Source of the DNA: Atopsyche davidsoni
Lineage: Eukaryota > Arthropoda > Insecta > Trichoptera > Hydrobiosidae
Reading direction: 5' to 3'
Length of the DNA: 64,000 nucleotides
Assembly: GCA_022113835.1 (NCBI GenBank)
Contig: JAILWY010000022.1
Location: 1,488,001 to 1,552,000 of the forward strand
Of the stretch, positions 12,303 to 24,954 are shown piece after piece (position 1 is the first letter of the stretch; each line of letters begins with the position of its first letter). A program made the position numbers and the translations under genes. The notes below the pieces were generated by a model. The model made no database searches and had not been told where the DNA came from. It saw only the letters and a list, made by a program, of their open reading frames with translations.

Positions 12303-12746
12303 AAACCTCGATACAACGGACTTCGGATATAACGGACAAAAATTTGCCCAATGTGAAAAATTTTTTTTTTCTTCTTTTAATGCGAAATGTAAAAAAATAT
12401 ATAAATAAGCTTGAAACAACAACGAGAAGTTATCTCCGCAGGTTCCACTTGACTTGTGATGATATTACTCCACAAACAGTGATCCACCTTGTTGAGTTCA
12501 TGCCCCATTTTTGGTCTTCAGAGACACCAACTGGAGAGCCTGGATGACCTGAAATCAGTTGATGAAGTCACCGGATGGCTTCTTGAAGCGTCATAACCGT
12601 AAAGAGGATAAAGCAGGGGGTGTAGCTTCAGTTACTCCCATGACTAGTTTGGAAGGTTTCCCCAAATTGTGATGACAAACCTTGTGCACAACGAGCAAGG
12701 TACCAACCCTGCAATTGGTCCGTTATATCGAGGTTTTTACTGTACA
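12303..12746. mobile_element. pogo/Tigger-like non-autonomous element
   Basis: The ends are inverted: AAACCTCGATACAACGGAC on the left and GTCCGTTATATCGAGGTTTT followed by TACTGTA on the right. CAGTA-AAACCTCGATATAACGG ends are typical of pogo/Tigger elements of the Tc1-mariner superfamily. A TA follows the right end, as that superfamily duplicates TA; the extreme left end has decayed. The internal 280 bases (12424-12705) form a dispersed repeat that recurs at 16078-16391 without these termini. No transposase frame is intact. Confidence 0.7.
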
Positions 12747-13288
12747 TTGATATAACACCGAGTGTTTTGTTTTGTGAAGAATTGAGCTGCATGGGGGAAT
12801 CTTTAAAACACCATGGGTGGACCGCGTCACAAGTGAGAGCAAAAATGTGAACTCTTGGCGTTGGTGAAGAAGCGAAAGGTCTACTATTTTGGACACAGTG
12901 AAAATAGCATCTTACAGCTGATTGTCCCAGGGAAAATCGCAGGAAAAGGGGGCCACGCCTTGTAAGCCCCAAAACTGTAAAAACAATTTTTAAATTAAAT
13001 AATTTTTTTATGTATATTTATATATAAAGATTTTTTTTAACATATATATTTACCTACACAAAGCCACACAGCATTAGCGCAAAAGCATGGAACAGTCATA
13101 CAACTATAGTACATTAATATAAAATAAAATAATTAATTAAGATTATTTATATATTTTTTATATATATATAAATATAAAAGGTTATATACACATATTTTAA
13201 ATACTCATACTCAATACATATGCGTTAAAATCTGCGCGCAGTATTAGTGATAAAACGCACAACGTATTGTAAGCTTATATAATAAATA

Positions 13289-13289
<1 letters not shown>

Positions 13290-13351
<62 letters not shown>
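13290..13351. repeat. (TA)n microsatellite
   Basis: Uninterrupted TA dinucleotide run of about 60 bp. Confidence 0.97.
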
Positions 13352-13356
<5 letters not shown>

Positions 13357-14361
13357 TCATAATTTTTACGCATATTTTCACTACACAAACTCTATAATGG
13401 AAATAGATAAATAAACCTAAGCCATATGTTGTAACCCTCACAACAAGAACAAGGGACAGACACGTACTGTATTATAAGCAAAACCGTAAGAACTATTATA
13501 AATATAATTTATAATTATTTATTTTTTATATAGTGTGAAGAAAGACGCACCAAAATTATTATCCGTCATTTATATTTTGATCACAAATATATACAAACAA
13601 TTCATAACAATAGTTAAAATGACGTAAATTTTAAACAAGCAGGCAATGCTTAACTATATTTTATTTTTATGCATATTTATTATTAATCGTTGAATAAATC
13701 GGTTGCGTACTTAAAAATTCAACTCTGTATGATATACAGTATGTTAAAAAAAAATTTTGTGCATCAAAAATTATTTTTGTGATTAAATCGAAACAAAAAA
13801 TTATATTCAGAGCGGGTTTTGCAATTGAACATCCAAAATGAAATTAACACAATCGTATAATCGAATAAATTAAATACCTGAATGGTAACAATACAATACA
13901 CAGGAGTTAAACGCAGAGGTGTTTTATATTAATTCAGTGGTACATGCGAGCAGGCAGTGGCGTGCCGCGAGTCCAAAGCCAAGGCAAGCAGTTTGTTTCA
14001 CCAAGTAAAACAATACCTAACTATGATACTTGATAAATATTGTATGCAAGTGCGTTAAACACACGATAAAACAACTAATTTAAATATCTACTAACTCGCT
14101 GCGTAAAAGGCCGCAAGACAGATAAATAAACGTATATAATGTTAGTCAAAAATTATCCGGATCTCTCACTGCTGATATGCGTTGTTTAGTGGAGTATTAC
14201 ACATTAAACCGCTCTCGTCGATTTGAGATTAAAAACTATGCTATAATATTGTTTTACTGTATATGAGCTCAATTGTTTATTGCAATCTTCAATTTGGTAA
14301 TCGTTGATTATTATTTATAATATTTATGCATTATCAAACAGAGTAATGCCTATGATATCGT

Positions 14362-14690
14362 TATAATGCCAACGCGAAAGGTTGGCGAAACCGGTCACAA
14401 ATAAAAAACGAACATGTGGAAAATCACTCAAGTATTTCAAGGAATTCAATATTTTTGACAGAGAGTACTCGGTGGAATTCCATTTTAATATTTTTGAATA
14501 AAATACACGAGTGATTTTCTCTGTTTGATAATGCAAACGTGAAAGGTTGGCGAAGCCGGTCACTAATAAAAATAAAAATGTGGAAAATCACTCAAGTATT
14601 CTATTAAAAAATATCAAGTATTTTACTCATAAATATTAAAATTGAATTCCACCATGTACTCTCTGTCAAAAATAATGAATTTATAAATCA
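14362..14690. repeat. Dispersed repeat with CCGGTCAC core, two copies
   Basis: Two copies of GAAAGGTTGGCGAARCCGGT, then CAC, an A-rich spacer and GTGGAAAATCACTCAAGTAT, at about 14379 and 14540. Between and after them lie GAATTCCA, ACTCTCTGTCAAAAAT and their complements, so the region is partly inverted. A third copy lies at about 21126-21220 and a fragment (GTGACTGGCTTCGCCAACCTT) near 39046. This looks like a miniature transposable element family. Confidence 0.65.
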
Positions 14691-14764
14691 TTTATGTATA
14701 ATTGTATTTATATATTAAACATCATTAATTAAAACACGTCACAAATAATAGAGTCTTGCATTCA

Positions 14765-14873
<109 letters not shown>

Positions 14874-14879
14874 GTATAA

Positions 14880-15240
14880 GTATGGTTCCCGTTGGTCCGC
14901 TGGCGGTTCAGTTCCTCGCTTTAGTCTGTGGAGATACTGCCGAAGCGGGTACAGCCAATGGGCATCGCAGTTCGCAGTCTTGCTGCTCTCGCTCGGCACG
15001 CGTCGGAAGTGGAAGAAGAAGAGGCTGTAGTGTCTGCGAAAACTAATCGCGTGCTTCGTGCGAGCGAGACGGCAACATCTCGCGGCTCGCCCCCGTCGAG
15101 GCTGATTGCAGGAGCGAGTGCCCACTTATCTCGTTTACGCCCCGGGCCGGTTGCACAGAGCTCTGTTAACTGCAGAGCTGATCGATGATTACCGTTAAGT
15201 AAACACACAGACGTGTTTTACAGTCCCAATTGATCAGAGG
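14880..15240. other. GC-richer single-copy-like stretch, no gene assigned
   Basis: A 300-base stretch of balanced base composition with open frames on both strands up to 118 codons. No frame shows recognisable domains or convincing splice sites. The text GGGCCGGTTGCACAGAGCTC followed by TGTTAACTG looks like a mobile-element end. It could be an old insertion or a 5' exon of a non-coding transcript. Confidence 0.3.
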
Positions 15241-16077
15241 AAATTTTTCTATTGCGTTGCATCATTTTGATCCTGTGATGAATTACACTCTAACAGCTGT
15301 TTCGCTGGGAGACGACTTGAGCATTTTAAGGGTAAATCGCAGATCTAGGAAACTCAGGGTGTTTTACCAATTTTCAAAAGTATGCCAGATACACACGCTG
15401 CGACACAACTGACAGCCGAATGGTTATTAACCTCATTTGTGTCCTCTTTTGCGTTGTTTACTTATGCTTTAGCCTATTGGATTTTCATGTTCAATGTGCT
15501 CATAGATTTTAGCAACCATGTTTATCAAAACGATATTGTACGCTTCTCTGATGCCCGTTTCACATATACTAATAAAATAATTACTTTGTTTGAAGAGAAG
15601 GATTTACAAGTGTTATGTCGTGTCAGTTAAAAAAATATGGCTATATAGAAGAATTCTTAAAATACAGTGTTGCACAGAATGCGCAAATAAATGTTGTTGG
15701 TATAGAAGCGGAAGTTCTACTATTTTTTATAACGAGAGTAAACACATTCAAAAAGGTACTAATACGCGCCCCGCTTTTAGACAGCAGTCCGCGAAATGGG
15801 TACTAATACCCGCCCCGCCAATCAACAACGCGCTCACTTGTTGCTCGCTCTCCAAGACCGCGTATTGTCGCCTGTTCGATCATTCCAGAAGTTTCTGGAT
15901 ATACGGGAGCGCGGTACAATCTGCAATCGATTATATCGCTATCACGTAACAATAAGATAAATATTAATAAATAAGATAAATATGTTCTTTGATTCTGTTA
16001 CGGACGCCGCTGTATACAGGAATACCTGCGGGATTAGCTTTGAACCAACCCAGCTCTTAACAAGTTATGGAGCGATG

Positions 16078-16391
16078 AGAAGTTATCTCCGACGACGACA
16101 CATGCTCTTGTGATGATATTACTCCACAAACAGTGATCCACCTTGTGGGTTCAGGCCACATCTTCTGTCTTCAGAGACACCAACGCCTGTGCCTGGATGA
16201 CCTGAACTCAGTTGATGAAGCCACTGGATGGCTTCTTGAAGCGTGTCATCAGAACCATAAAGAAGATAAACCAGGGGGTGTAGCTTCAGTCACTCCCATA
16301 TATATATATCAATTCGATCGACTAGTTTGGAAAGTTTCTCCAAATTGTAACGACAAACCTTGTAGTACATAACAAGCAAGGCACCAAACCT
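16078..16391. repeat. Second copy of the 12.4-kb dispersed repeat
   Basis: Matches 12424-12705 along its length: GAGAAGTTATCTCCG, GTGATGATATTACTCCACAA, CAGTGATCCACCTTG, TCTTCAGAGACACCAAC, GGATGGCTTCTTGAAGCG, GGGGGTGTAGCTTCAGT and ACTAGTTTGGAAAGTTTC in the same order. A reading frame of 79 codons covers it, but the other copy is disrupted, so it is unlikely to be a functional gene. The pogo-like ends seen around the first copy are absent here. Confidence 0.75.
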
Positions 16392-16439
16392 ATATATATA
16401 AAAAAAAAAAAAAAAAAAATATTAAAAACATTAAAGTTG

Positions 16440-16768
16440 ACCGCCGGTCACGCTGACCGCGGGTTTTGCTCGGGCGCGCGGGCGAAACCGGCCTCGGCGC
16501 GAGGAGAGCGGCGCGCCGTCCGGCCGCCGTTTCGCTTCATCGCGCGCTCCGGGGCATAGTGCGTCTCTCTCTGGCGCGCGCCCGCCGCCGCGCGTGCGAG
16601 CGAGACGCCTCCCGGCGCGCGCGCGACCAATGGCCGGCCGGCTGGGCGGGCCGAGGCGGGCGGGGGAGGAGGCGGGGGGGGGGAGGGGGGGGGGAGGGGG
16701 GGGGGGGCGCCCGGTGCGTTCCTTTTTCGAAAACGCGACGGCGTCGGATTTTTAAAAAAAGGCGACGC
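16440..16768. promoter_or_regulatory. CpG island with CCAAT box
   Basis: About 330 bases of very high GC, dense in CpG, with GCGCGC runs, a CCAAT box (GACCAATGG) at about 16625, GC boxes (GGGCGGGCC) and a long G tract. It is bounded by poly-A on the left and T-rich sequence on the right. It has the appearance of a housekeeping promoter, but no coding exon is recognisable on either side. The open frames across it are Arg/Gly/Ala-rich artefacts of composition. Confidence 0.45.
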
Positions 16769-17202
16769 CGCGCGTGTGTTTATTCTTTTATGCGGATTGA
16801 CGCTTTGAACTCACGATTTTTTTTTTGTTTGTTTTTTTTTTTTTTAATTTAACAACGTGAATGCGTCCGAATGACAGCAATTACTTTGCAAAACTGACAG
16901 AAAGGGTTTATACCTGCTTTAATACGCACCTAGACCTCTTATAGGGTAAATGATAAAAGGTTTTTACCATGCCGACACATTGCCGCCAACGGAGTGGAAA
17001 GGGTAAAAATATTTTGATTTGTCTGCGAATAACGAATATTCTTGATGAGTACAAAATATTTCATATTTTTTCTCGCAATAAAACGCGGCGCAAATATTTT
17101 TTAACATATTTGATTGCATATTTTTTAAATGCTTATTTTTATCTTATTATCTTAAGCAATTTTAATTTATACACTATTATTGGTTTGTACATTGTTATAA
17201 TG

Positions 17203-17451
17203 CAGTGCTTCTCACTCAGGGGGTCTTAGAAAATTAAAATCGATTTGGGGGTCCCTGAAAAACGTCAGGGGTTCCGCGCAAGGTTTAATATAAAATTAAA
17301 AAATTGTGACACATTTTTATTAATATGGAAGTTCAAATAAATAACAATGAATACATTATTAGCGATTTTTACGTCCTAAGTAAAATATTAATAAAGACAA
17401 GTTTTGACTATGAAAAGGATTCCGTGGGCCAAAAGAGTTTGAGAGCCACTG
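17203..17451. mobile_element. hAT-type miniature element
   Basis: Begins CAGTGCTTCTCACTC and ends GAGTTTGAGAGCCACTG, the inverted ends of hAT elements (CAGTGGTTCTCAAACT type). It is flanked by 8-base direct repeats that match at 7 of 8 positions: TTATAATG on the left (17195-17202) and TCATAATG on the right (17452-17459). An 8-bp target duplication is diagnostic of hAT. The 249-bp interior has no transposase, so it is a non-autonomous copy. Confidence 0.85.
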
Positions 17452-18569
17452 TCATAATGAGTTTTATGAAGTTCCAAATCTTCAGCGATTTCATGATTAT
17501 ACGCATAATTTCAGAAACGCGGCACAACACCTAAAAACGAAGCGCCCGTAATCGTGCTTGACACTTGCCAATTAAAAAATCAATTAAAAATCTCATTTTG
17601 GAGAACGTCCACCGCTTTGTTTGGCAGATAAGCGTTGCCGCGCCAATGTAGCGGATCGAATCGTCAATGCGGGCCCGGAGGAAGGCCTTTATCCCCGCGG
17701 GCAGGCGTTTCCTCGGCGGGACCCCTCATGCGGGAGATCGACAATGGCGGCGAAGTGACTTCTCCGCCAGGAGTGAAAGTCAGCAGACATGCTCCATATA
17801 GCCTGATGATGGAGCGGAGACCAGAGAGCCTGGCGGAGGAAAATATCAAACGTACACACCAGTGGCGTGCCAATGCAAGCAGTTTTACTATCGCAAACCT
17901 CAAAACCGACTTCTGACACCAGAAATCAAAAGCGTCATTTTTATATAATACATAACAAAGTTGATTCATAAATTCCAGATACGTAGCATGCCGAAAACAA
18001 GCTCGCATTATAACGCTCGCTGCCTCGAGAAGGTCTAGCATGAAAATAAAGTTTAAAAAAAAAAATGTTTTAAAAATTGCACGCCACTGCAAATATAAAC
18101 GGCGACCGGCAAACCTTGACTCGGAGAGAAATCAGATTACGAGCCGCGACTGTCACCGCTTGGGGGCCATCTTGCGTGTCTGCGGACGCCATTTTGTTTG
18201 CACGCACTTATGCAGAATTTATTCATATTTTTAATATTACCGAGACGCTAAATATATATAAAATATATACAAAATTCATGTCCATGTATTGTGAACCTTT
18301 TTAAGGTTATAATTTTATTATTTTTTTGTACTTAAGTACAAGACGACTTGTCGTGCACCAAGCCGAGATTTTTCTTCAGCAGCCTGAAAAATGGTCTTGA
18401 AAGCAAGACTCGCGATTAAAATGAAAATATTAAAAATGTATCACGCTTAGCTGGGTTACCTGCGGCTTGGCTGGGTTACCTGCGAGCGCCAGTTAGGACG
18501 TGAGAACTGGCAGCGGTAAACGGGCGCCACTCCATTGTGACCTCCGCGGCCATTAACGGGCCCATCCGA

Positions 18570-19660
18570 GCGCAATTACCTTGCAGAAGACTGCCATGCT
18601 CTTATTCTGGAGAGTAAAACCTCCAGAAATACACGGCTGCCTTACATAAGACCGCTGGAGACCTCGAGGAATCAAAGTGAACCAAAAATTCCTAAACACA
18701 CAATCACCTGGCAGAAAACCTCCAGATTCATAGTCTGAAAGACGTTGGAGACTTTTTTTATTAATATCTGAAGAAAAACTCTTAAAATAATCGATTTCCT
18801 GGCAGAAGACTGCCACGCTCTTGTTCTAGAGTAAAAAATACCGAAATACACTGTAAAACCGCTAAAGACCTCAAAAAAGCCAAAACACATAATTGCCTGG
18901 CAGAGAACTACCGAAGACTGCCAAATTATTAGTCTGCAAGAAGTTGGTGGCTTTTTTTATTAATATCTGAAGAAAAACTCTTAAAATAATCGATTTCCTG
19001 GCAGAAGACTGCCATGCTCTTGTTCTAGAGTAAAAAATACCGAAAGACCTCATAAAAGCCAAAAACTTCCAAAACACGCAATCACCTGGCAGAAAACTTC
19101 CAAATTCATAGTCTGAAAGACGTTGGAGGCTTTTTTTATTCATATCCGATAAAAAAAACTCTTAAAATATTCGATTTCCTGGCAGAAGACTGTCATGCTC
19201 TTGTTCTAGAGTAAAAAATACCGAAATACACTGTAAAACCGCTTAAGACCCCAAAAAAGCCAAAAACTTCCAAAACACATAATTGTCTGGCAAATAACTA
19301 CCGAAGACTGCCAAATTATTAGTCTGCAAGAAGTTGATGGCTTTTTTTATTATTATTCTGAAGCAAAAACGATTTCCTGGAAGAAGACTGCCAAATTACA
19401 CCATTGCTTTACATAAGACCGCTGGAGACCTTAAAGAGAACCAATACATCCAAAAAACACAATCACCTGGCAGAGTGACTGCCAAGTTCTTAGTCTGAAG
19501 GAAGCTGGAGAGATTCTTATTATGGAGCAAAACTGGAGAATTCCTTATTTTTATTCTGGAGCAGTCTAAAATACACTTACTTGCTAGAAAACCATCGAAG
19601 ACGGATTTTTATTCAGAAGAATCAAAACTCCCAACCTGGCGAAGAACTGTAAAGAATCAA
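18570..19660. repeat. Tandem satellite, period about 180-200 bp
   Basis: Units contain CGATTTCCTGGCAGAAGACT, GCCATGCTCTTGTTCTAGAG, AAAACACACAATCACCTGGC and a TTATTAATATCTGAAGAAAA block. The CGATTTCCTGG segment is at about 18792, 18991, 19172 and 19370. Each unit carries two halves that both contain CCTGGCAGAAAACT-like text, suggesting an older half-unit. Short minus-strand frames repeat with the unit and are not genes. Confidence 0.92.
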
Positions 19661-19844
19661 AACTTCCTACTTCCAATATATAAAAAAAAAAATCTAGAAA
19701 TGCATGCATGATATATATAATTTATATATTTAAGAGATCGTCAAGGAAAATGTGTAATTCTTGCAGATATTTGATATTGATAAAATATAGTTAATATTAA
19801 AATAAATAAATAAACAGTTCATCCCTGATATTACTAATAATTAC

Positions 19845-19890
19845 AGATGGGATTCGAACCTACACCTCCTGGCACCCAATGCTTAAATGC
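19845..19890 (-). repeat. tRNA-derived fragment (B-box)
   Basis: The text GGGATTCGAACCTACACCTC is the reverse complement of a tRNA T-arm with a canonical B-box (GGTTCGAATCCC). No matching D-arm or acceptor stem is seen in the correct position, so this is likely a short interspersed element remnant, not a tRNA gene. Confidence 0.45.
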
Positions 19891-19925
19891 AACGTGTTTA
19901 TATAAATATCTTAATGGTTAAAACA

Positions 19926-20110
19926 GGGGTAGTCAACTACCTTATCGCCTTTTAGTGGGACTTTTAATTTTCATGGGGATAGTCTGTTATTTCAATTCTT
20001 TGTTTCCAATGTATCATGATAATATTTTTTTCTACCAATAGCATCCCTTATTTTGGACCAGTGAGGTGATCACCAACCTTTTCTGAGTAGAGGCACCTGA
20101 ACAAGAAAAA
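19926..20110. other. hAT-like left end and dispersed GAGGAGAGG motif
   Basis: CAGGGGTAGTCAACTACCTT at about 19926 resembles a hAT terminus but no matching right end was found. At 20067-20101 there is a degenerate copy of the dispersed motif GATCACCAACCTCCTCTGAG-type, which also occurs in the satellite at 21.6-23.0 kb. Confidence 0.35.
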
Positions 20111-21559
20111 AAAAAAAAAAACACTGTGAGCACGAATATATCGAATATCCGCAATTAAGGCAAATCTCGTGGTGTAGAGTGTTTACATGTATTTTAGGAC
20201 ATGCAATGCTTTATCGCTTGTATGGACCGCGTGCTGCTGTTGGCCACCCCTGGCCCGGGGCATCACGGTTATTAAGATTTCGCCTAACCGACGCTCGGAG
20301 TACGGTTATTAGAAAACTTAACCTTTTAAATTCCGCAGGTGACTTTTTCCCACAATTACGGTAAAAATTATCGCCGGATTGTCTGCAAGCGGCCCAGTCT
20401 GCCGGATCTGGAGCAAAAGCTCGCCTCTGCCTAATTGCCGGGAATTTTATAATTTTTAACGCATCAACGGGTCTTTTATACACACCCAATGAGCGGGGGA
20501 CATTCAAGCACGGGTAATAAAAAAAATGAGTTTAAAGCAGCGCTCGCGCTTAGCTGCACAACGATTTGTAATAAGCCAATAGCGACCTCTTGTTAAGGCA
20601 TATATAGATATATATGTGTGTTTGAAAATATGTATCGAGGCATGCAGTCACCGCACCTTAGGACCGCGTGACATTCTCTGATAACGCGTCAGACCCAAAC
20701 GCACGAAAGCCTCCGTTCCGATCGAGGGGATCTAAAACGCCGAAGGAAAGCGAATCTTTCTACAGATTAAATCTGGTGACTGTCATGGTGGCTGATGATG
20801 GTGATTGCCGGCCAGGACCGGAGCTGCCTCCTGCGGAAACCGGACTATTTTTAATATCCCATCAAACATGTCACAGTGGTTTTTAAACAAACATCGCTGC
20901 CATTCTGTACCCTGAGCGTGTGTAAAGGATCGGTAATGGACTTGGAGAGATTCTGGAAGTACTATTATATCAGATCTAAACGGAAGAGCTTTGTAAGGAA
21001 AGGATGTATAATAATGCTATTGGGTAGCAGCAGTATAAAATAATAAAATTTTCCCATTAGATAACTATAAACACTGGCTCAGCATATATGAATATTTTCT
21101 TATTATATAAAATCTCACTCTGTTTGAAAGGTTTCCGAAACCGGTCACAAGTAAAAACGGACACGTGGAAAATCACTCAAATTACCAATTCTGTCAAAAA
21201 TATTGAATTTCTTATGCTCAGCGAAATGGTCGCCAACCTCCTCTGAGAAGATCCTGATAAGATAGATATACTAAAAATTAGAGGTGATGGTGGATCTCGC
21301 AGTGGTGCGCTCGAATTCAGATGACAGCACGATTGAGTTTGAGGGTTTTCATGGTGAGCCATGGTGCCCCAGCCGGGCCTGGTCCACGTAGAAAGTATGT
21401 TTTATGCACAATTACGCGCATGTGTCGCCCGACGCTGGTGTCGCGCCAGGCACGCCGTGAAAGTGAAAACCCGGGTGATGGCGGGTGACGACGAGGTGCA
21501 CGACCTGAGCCTGCCACCCTGATAGTCGAAGTATGCAGACCTACCCGTTATTCCTTGCC

Positions 21560-23035
21560 ACCCTCTCCCCCTGAAGAGTCACCCCGAGCTGCACAAACCT
21601 GCACAGACCTGCTTCTGCTCTTGTCTACAGCTGATTGCTCAAGACAAGCGTATGTTCAGTGGGATGATCACCAACTTCTTCTAAGAAGCAAGCTACACGA
21701 AACTACCTGTTGTTTAATTTAAGTACGACCTGCTTCTACCCTTCTCTACAGCTGATTGCTCAGCCGAATAAGTAATACTGTCTCAGAACAAGCGTATTTT
21801 CAGTGGGATGATCACCAACCTCCTCTGAGGAGAGGCACTCTACCACCTTGTCTGCTTGAATATTCACCCCATGCCTAAGAAGCAAGCTACACAAAACTAC
21901 CTATATTTTTATTTTACGACCTGCTTCTACCCTTCTCTACAGTTGATTGTTCAGGCAAATAAGTAAGACTACCTCAGAACAAGCGTATTTTCAGTGGAAT
22001 GGTCGTCAACCTCCTCTGAGGAGAGGCACTCTACCACCTTGTGTGCTTGAATATTCACCCCATGCCTAAGAAGCGAGCTACACAAAACTAGCTGTTTTTT
22101 TTTTTAATTTTACGACTTGCTTCTACTCTTTTCTACAGCTGATTGTTCAGGCAAATAAATAAGACTGCCTCAGGACAAGAGTCTATTCAGTGGGATGATC
22201 ACCAACCTCCTCTGAGGACAGGCACTCTACCACCTTGTCTGCTTGAATATTCACCTCATGCCTAAGAAGCGAGCTACACAAAACTACCTGTTTTTTTAAT
22301 TTTACGACCTGCTTCTACCCTTTTCTACAGCTGATTGCTCAGGAATATAAATAAGACTGCCTTAGAAAAGCGTATGTTCAGTGGAATGATCACCAACCTC
22401 CTCTGAAGAGAGGCACTCTACCACCCTGTCTGCTTGAATAGTCAACGCATGCTTGAAAAACGAGCTACACAAAACTACCCGTTTTTTTAATTTTACGACC
22501 TGCTTCTACCCTTCTCTACAGCTGATTGCTCAGGAATATAAATAAGACTGCCTTAGAACAAGCGTATGTTCAGTGGAATGGTCGTCAACCTCCTCTGAGG
22601 AAAGGCACTCTACTACCCTGTCTGCTTGAATAGTACCCCATCCCTGAAAAGCAAGCTACACAAAACTACCTGTTTTTATTATTTTACGACTTGTTTCTAC
22701 CCTTCTCTGCAGCTGATTGTTCAGGCAAATAAATAAGACTGCCTCAGGACAAGAGACTATTCAGTGAGACGGTCACCAACCTCCTCTGAGGAGAGGAACT
22801 CTACCACCCTGTCTGCTTGAATAGTACCCCATCCCTGAAAAACAAGCTACACAAAACTATCCGTTATTTTATTACACCTACCAGCTTCTACCCTTCTCTG
22901 CAGCTGATTGCTCAACCGAATAAGTAAGCCTCAATTCAGTGAGATGGTCACCAACTTCCTGTGAGGAGAGGCACTTGAAAAAGAAGTCTACCACCCTGTC
23001 TACTAGAATAGAAAAACGAGCTAGACAAACCAACC
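21560..23035. repeat. Tandem satellite, period about 192 bp
   Basis: About seven units. The GACCTGCTTCTACCCTTCTC segment starts near 21726, 21918, 22114, 22306, 22497 and 22688, giving a 191-196-bp period. Each unit also holds CAGCTGATTGCTCAG, AACAAGCGTATGTTCAGTGG, GATCACCAACCTCCTCTGAG, GAGAGGCACTCTACCACC, GTCTGCTTGAATA and GAGCTACACAAAACTACC. The CCAACCTCCTCTGAGGAGAG segment is also found dispersed as single copies elsewhere in the window. Confidence 0.95.
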
Positions 23036-23057
23036 GTTTTCAATAGCTTGCGGTTAG

Positions 23058-23128
23058 TGGTGCAGTAGTTCAATTGGACTGAGCGCAACCAGCGGTAGTC
23101 GTAGAGGTGCAAGTTCATATTAACTGTA
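23058..23128 (+). repeat. tRNA-derived SINE head
   Basis: Contains GTGGTGCAGTAGTTCAATTG with an A-box (TAGTTCAATTGG) and, 32 bases after it, a weak B-box (GCAAGTTCATATT). A related head, GTGGCGCAGTAGCTCAATTG, occurs on the minus strand at 53477-53545, so this is a repeated family. The B-box here departs from consensus and no complete cloverleaf forms. Confidence 0.55.
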
Positions 23129-23604
23129 TCGCAAAACTATCAAGAATTTTCACCGTCGTTTCATGTTTTCTAGAGTCTAGAAAAATGCGACCTGATCTGC
23201 TACCGACGCCTCGGCGGACCGGTTTAATGTGCAATACTCCATATTTCTATCTGGAAATCTTTCAGCCTCGAAGAGATTCGAACTGTTGATCGAAACGTTT
23301 TCCACTTTCCAAATCTCCGCCGAAGATCATGCGACGGACGCGGTCGAGTGGTCCTGGAGAGAGTTCATCCCGTGAGTAAGTCATCAAGAGCACGCCAAAA
23401 GCATCACGAACTCGAAATATTCGATCAAGCTTTCGATTTGATCGAAAAAATATTCGATAAAAAAAAATTATCCGAGAAATGCGAATTTTTTTATATTATG
23501 ATACAGTATGAAGGCGCTCACGAACAAGATGTTTCTAGTCTCCTAGCCGTTTGGCTATGAGATCATAGCATTAAATATACTAGAGCTAAATAGCTTAAAT
23601 ACAC

Positions 23605-23854
23605 CAGGGGTGGGCAAACTTTTGATCAATACACGCCACTTGTTTTATTTTAAATTATAGGCGTTTTCTACCAACGCCGTTTGTGCTAAGTAATTTATTA
23701 AATATTAATAATATATATTAATTATCAAGTTATTTCAATGTGAAAAAATAATTATTTCTTCTTATAAAGCAATTAGTCAACGTGGGACAGACATTAAAGA
23801 TGTGCACATATCAGATTAAGAATAGTTACGCAGTCGACGATTTGACGACCCCTG
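23605..23854. mobile_element. hAT-type miniature element
   Basis: Starts CAGGGGTGGGCAAACTTTTG and ends GACGACCCCTG. The start is a common hAT terminus. Flanking 8-mers AAATACAC and ATATACAA match at 6 of 8 positions, consistent with a decayed target duplication. The interior of the 250 bases is AT-rich with no coding capacity. Confidence 0.65.
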
Positions 23855-23919
23855 ATATACAATATCGGTTTTTTTATGTGCCGGAAATCAAGTGCATAAA
23901 ACGTTTAAAATATTTAGAG

Positions 23920-24110
23920 AAACCCACGTAAGCCACACCTTGTAAACCCCACAACCAGGAGCATGGGACGGCCACATAGCGTATTGTAAGCATAGCCTTA
24001 TACAAGAGATTGAGGAGGAACGATGGGGACTTCGAAAACAGTCTTGGCATCGTCTGGACGATGCATGAGCTGGTGCCAGCAAACTTGGGATGAAAGTCTC
24101 TTTAGACCAA
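23920..24110. repeat. Dispersed repeat fragment
   Basis: GCCACACCTTGTAAACCCCA, GCATGGGACGGCCACATAG and GTATTGTAAGCA are related to text at 12950-12975 and, more strongly, at 13425-13490. The following GAGGAACGATGGGGACTTCG and GCATCGTCTGGACGATGCAT give a short frame but no recognisable domain. Confidence 0.4.
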
Positions 24111-24954
24111 ACTAATATTGAATAATAAACTAATATTAATATTGGGGCCTTGCTAATATTGAATTTTTACAAATTCATCAGCTTCAAACATATTTTTTGA
24201 CATCTTACATAGAACAACTCACTTTCATAGGATTTGCTGTGCAGTGGGTTTAAAAACGAAAAACTTTATTATACCATTACTTGAGAATACTTGGTGGAAC
24301 TCCATTTTAATATCTTAAATAGAATAAAATACATAAATTATATATTAAAATTTACGAAATGCCTAAATTTTGGTGATGACCTGCTTAAATGGGATCCACT
24401 CTCGTACAGTTCATGGACCCCCAATTTTATTTTTCGCTGTCATCGAAATTGTTCTGTCGATATTGACCACTTTGGGAACCTCTGCTTTAGACCATGATCC
24501 AAAGGGAGGACCTCACAAAACAACGCTAGTTAGACCCCATAGCTCTGAAGCACTCTGTCACCGTTTCCCATGCTTTTCAGCGCATCACGAAGACACTGTG
24601 TCTCCATTGATACACGATGAATCGACGTAAAAGCAGGCAGACTGTATAATACTTATTTCATCAGGAAGTAGCCGACAGTGTTGTAAATCTACATGAATAC
24701 GCGACAGTCTACATACTGTAGCGACGCTTTTCACCTTCTACAGTTGTCGACACTAACGCCTGCTAATGTCGGAGGCTTTCATTTTTACTCCTCGCGGTCG
24801 GCTACCCTGCCTAACTGGACCAATTTTCTTTTCCCTCTCTAACGACAGTGCTCCGAGTGACGGCACACAATGCGCGCGTGTAATTGAGTTAATGCATTAA
24901 ATTCAATTTCGGGCAGGCACGAGGTTGAGAAATCTCTGCGATAAACGATGCAAT

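Noticed and set aside
16466..16852. 128-codon frame through the CpG island
   Set aside because: Arg/Gly/Ala-rich product of base composition that runs into poly-Phe in the flanking T tract.
18160..18200. GCCATCTTG and GCCATTTTG as a YY1/Pho site cluster
   Set aside because: Two short sites 25 bases apart, next to a satellite, are too little to claim a regulatory element.
24270..24495. hAT-like right end CACTTTGGGAACCTCTG
   Set aside because: No matching left end or target duplication was found.
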